In this document: positions 7,552 to 8,434 of the stretch, in pieces
Layout: the number at the start of each line of letters is the position of its first letter
How positions within the stretch are numbered: position 1 is the stretch's first letter
Source of the DNA: Nitrososphaerota archaeon
Lineage (GTDB): Archaea > Thermoproteota > Nitrososphaeria > Nitrososphaerales > JAPUIC01
Length of the DNA stretch: 8,434 nucleotides
Assembly (NCBI GenBank): GCA_027297425.1
Contig: JAPUIC010000027.1
Location: forward strand, 1-8,434
Reading direction: 5' to 3'
Notes under the pieces: model-generated
Databases searched by the model: none
Told to the model about the DNA's origin: nothing
Seen by the model: only the letters and a program-made list of their open reading frames with translations
Position numbers and translations under genes: made by a program

Positions 7552-7556
7552 TCACC
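7552..7556 (-). promoter_or_regulatory. Ribosome binding site deciding the grpE TTG start
   Basis: GGTGA on the minus strand matches the archaeal Shine-Dalgarno core (complement of the 16S 3' end) and sits six bases before TTG at 7545. With the in-frame stop directly upstream, it fixes the grpE start. Confidence 0.65.
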
Positions 7557-7610
7557 GCTTAGGAATCCTCATGTATGTATCGCAAGAGGAGTGGCATCCT
7601 GAAAAGCATG

Positions 7611-7620
7611 TATAAAAGAG
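7611..7620 (-). promoter_or_regulatory. Candidate TATA box of the grpE-dnaK-dnaJ operon
   Basis: The 111-base gap between the metalloprotease and grpE contains CTCTTTTATA on the minus strand, the best TATA-like match in the window. Initiation about 25 bases downstream (near 7588) would leave a leader of roughly 40 bases carrying the GGTGA site. No CIRCE element (the HrcA operator of bacterial heat-shock operons) is visible here, so control is presumably archaeal. Two AGGA/TCCT inverted pairs lie between the box and the gene. Confidence 0.5.
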
Positions 7621-7656
7621 ATGATTAGGCAGAATGTCGGGATCTTTACTCACCTG

Positions 7657-8208
7657 CTATTTTGTTTGATACCAACCACTGAAATTGGGTTTGGATTTTG
7701 GGAATACAGTTTGTAACTCAAGAGAGATATTTTTTACTAGTTTCTTTAAGGCTGAAGCACTCATCCATTCAATATCCAGATATTCTAAGATCTCTTTGTC
7801 ATTCATACCTATACGCCTAGCCTCTTCTGCGGCTAATTTGTATGCCTCAATCTCGGTAGGTCTGTCAACATAATCATAATCCTCATCAAATAGGTCTTTA
7901 CCATCTCGTTGTTGTTTTACATGAACGAGCTCGTGGATGATATCGAGGTAGAGATAATGATCGGGTCCATCCTTCAAGTAAGGTTGACTGAGGAAGATCC
8001 GACCATCATCCTGACTAACTCCCATATAGCCCCTCCTTGAATGCAACTCAACAGTAAGACTATTTACTATTTCAGAGGTTTTCTTACCAAAAATTTTACG
8101 AACGATCGACAATTTATCTACCCCTTCGAATACTTTCTTGAGTGGAACTACGACAACCTTCTCTTGTCGATGTACCCCAAACTCCTTTGGGACCCGAAGT
8201 GTAGACAT
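7657..8208 (-). CDS. Putative zinc metalloprotease-like protein with HExxH motif
   Basis: This 183-residue protein has HELVH at residues 92-96 inside a predicted helix (LDIIHELVHVKQQ), the classical zinc-binding and catalytic motif in which both His bind zinc and Glu is the base. About 22 residues on, RPTEIEAYKLAAEEA offers Glu119 or Glu121 as third ligand, the arrangement of gluzincin-type peptidases. Residues 15-75 look alpha/beta, with a strand pair near GYMGVSQDDGRIFLSQ. The C-terminal 60 residues are helical and basic. There is no signal peptide or membrane segment, so it should act in the cytosol. I cannot name the family; relatives of ImmA/IrrE-like or other small HExxH proteins are possible. 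The ATG at 8208 has a GGGAG site nine bases upstream. It precedes the chaperone operon on the same strand, but that operon has its own promoter candidate. Proteolytic activity is inferred from the motif only. Confidence 0.85.
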   Translation of the reverse strand: MSTLRVPKEFGVHRQEKVVVVPLKKVFEGVDKLSIVRKIFGKKTSEIVNSLTVELHSRRGYMGVSQDDGRIFLSQPYLKDGPDHYLYLDIIHELVHVKQQRDGKDLFDEDYDYVDRPTEIEAYKLAAEEARRIGMNDKEILEYLDIEWMSASALKKLVKNISLELQTVFPKSKPNFSGWYQTK

Positions 8209-8217
8209 CTTATCTCG

Positions 8218-8222
8218 CTCCC
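8218..8222 (-). promoter_or_regulatory. Ribosome binding site of the metalloprotease-like gene
   Basis: GGGAG on the minus strand lies nine bases before the ATG at 8208 and supports that start. Confidence 0.55.
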
Positions 8223-8241
8223 ATCAAAACAGCAAAAGAGT

Positions 8242-8250
8242 CAATATATC
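8242..8250 (-). promoter_or_regulatory. Candidate TATA box of the metalloprotease-like gene
   Basis: GATATATTG on the minus strand is centred about 38 bases before the ATG at 8208. Initiation about 25 bases downstream would give a leader of around 13 bases that just includes the GGGAG site. The rest of the 151-base gap (8209-8359) is AT-rich and shows no other clear element. Confidence 0.4.
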
Positions 8251-8359
8251 TGTTATTCTATGGCATTAACATAATACATCCAGTTTATTCATGAAAACTT
8301 ACGGATACTTATTCGCAGAAAATTGAAGATAGAATGGTCCGATCGTTCTCAGCATCCAC

Positions 8360-8434
8360 TTAGGATGTGATAGTCAATCCACGAGCCTTCTCAGCAATGG
8401 CTTCTGCCATCTGAGACGTCCCAGCTGATCCTCC
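8360..8434 (-). CDS. C-terminus of an isopropylmalate/isocitrate dehydrogenase family protein (partial)
   Basis: The window edge holds the last 24 codons and TAA stop of a minus-strand gene whose 5' part lies outside. The residues begin GGSAGTSQMAEAIAEKARG. This resembles the C-terminal signature of beta-decarboxylating dehydrogenases, where a (D)LGGxAxT motif precedes the final amphipathic helix, as in Thermus 3-isopropylmalate dehydrogenase (LGGSAGT). These enzymes oxidise and decarboxylate isopropylmalate (leucine synthesis), isocitrate (citric acid cycle) or homologues. Substrate-deciding residues are outside the window, so leuB and icd cannot be separated. The assignment rests on a short segment recognised from memory. 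Confidence 0.6.
   Translation of the reverse strand, partial: GGSAGTSQMAEAIAEKARGLTITS

Noticed and set aside
7546..7656. CIRCE/HrcA operator upstream of grpE
   Set aside because: The TTAGCACTC-N9-GAGTGCTAA element is not present.
8291..8326. Plus-strand 11-codon frame in the gap before the metalloprotease gene
   Set aside because: It is too short and has no ribosome binding site or other support.
1..8434. CRISPR array, insertion sequence, phage or defence island
   Set aside because: There are no regularly spaced repeats, transposase motifs or terminal inverted repeats. The gene content is conserved housekeeping.

Overview
The window is a compact stretch of archaeal chromosome. The best evidence is a group II chaperonin (thermosome) with a Gly-Gly-Met tail, TATA-like boxes 25-40 bases ahead of gene starts, very short leaders, and frequent TTG starts. 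A full-length, single-chain GMP synthase and a complete bacterial-type DnaK/DnaJ/GrpE set in an archaeon would suit a thaumarchaeon or a relative better than most methanogens, whose GMP synthase is usually split into two proteins. That placement is inference and was not tested against a database.

Layout. The plus strand carries only the 3' part of a thermosome subunit gene (1-1493). Everything else is on the minus strand. Read in its direction of transcription, this is: the last 24 codons of an isopropylmalate/isocitrate dehydrogenase family gene (8434-8360); a 183-residue HExxH putative metalloprotease with its own promoter-like region (8208-7657); the grpE-dnaK-dnaJ heat-shock operon (7545-3890); a 187-residue protein of unknown function coupled by a one-base overlap to guaA (3821-1684); and a previously easy-to-miss 45-codon reading frame (1641-1504) that fills the gap between guaA and the convergent thermosome gene. 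Intergenic gaps are short (36-151 bases). There is no stretch over 300 bases without a gene, and I see no tRNA, rRNA, CRISPR array or insertion sequence.

Function. Two protein-folding machines lie within 8 kb: the ATP-driven thermosome cage and the Hsp70 system (DnaK, its J-protein DnaJ and its nucleotide exchange factor GrpE). Between them sits a purine-synthesis gene (guaA) with an uncharacterised translationally coupled partner. All three Hsp70-system genes start with TTG, and in each case the surrounding sequence nearly forces that start.

Most of the window is ordinary conserved housekeeping. I did not find convincing evidence of a new multi-gene system. The items most worth a second look are the 45-residue frame after guaA, the 187-residue guaA partner, the metalloprotease upstream of grpE, the all-TTG chaperone operon, and the perfectly homogeneous nonamer repeat in the thermosome tail.
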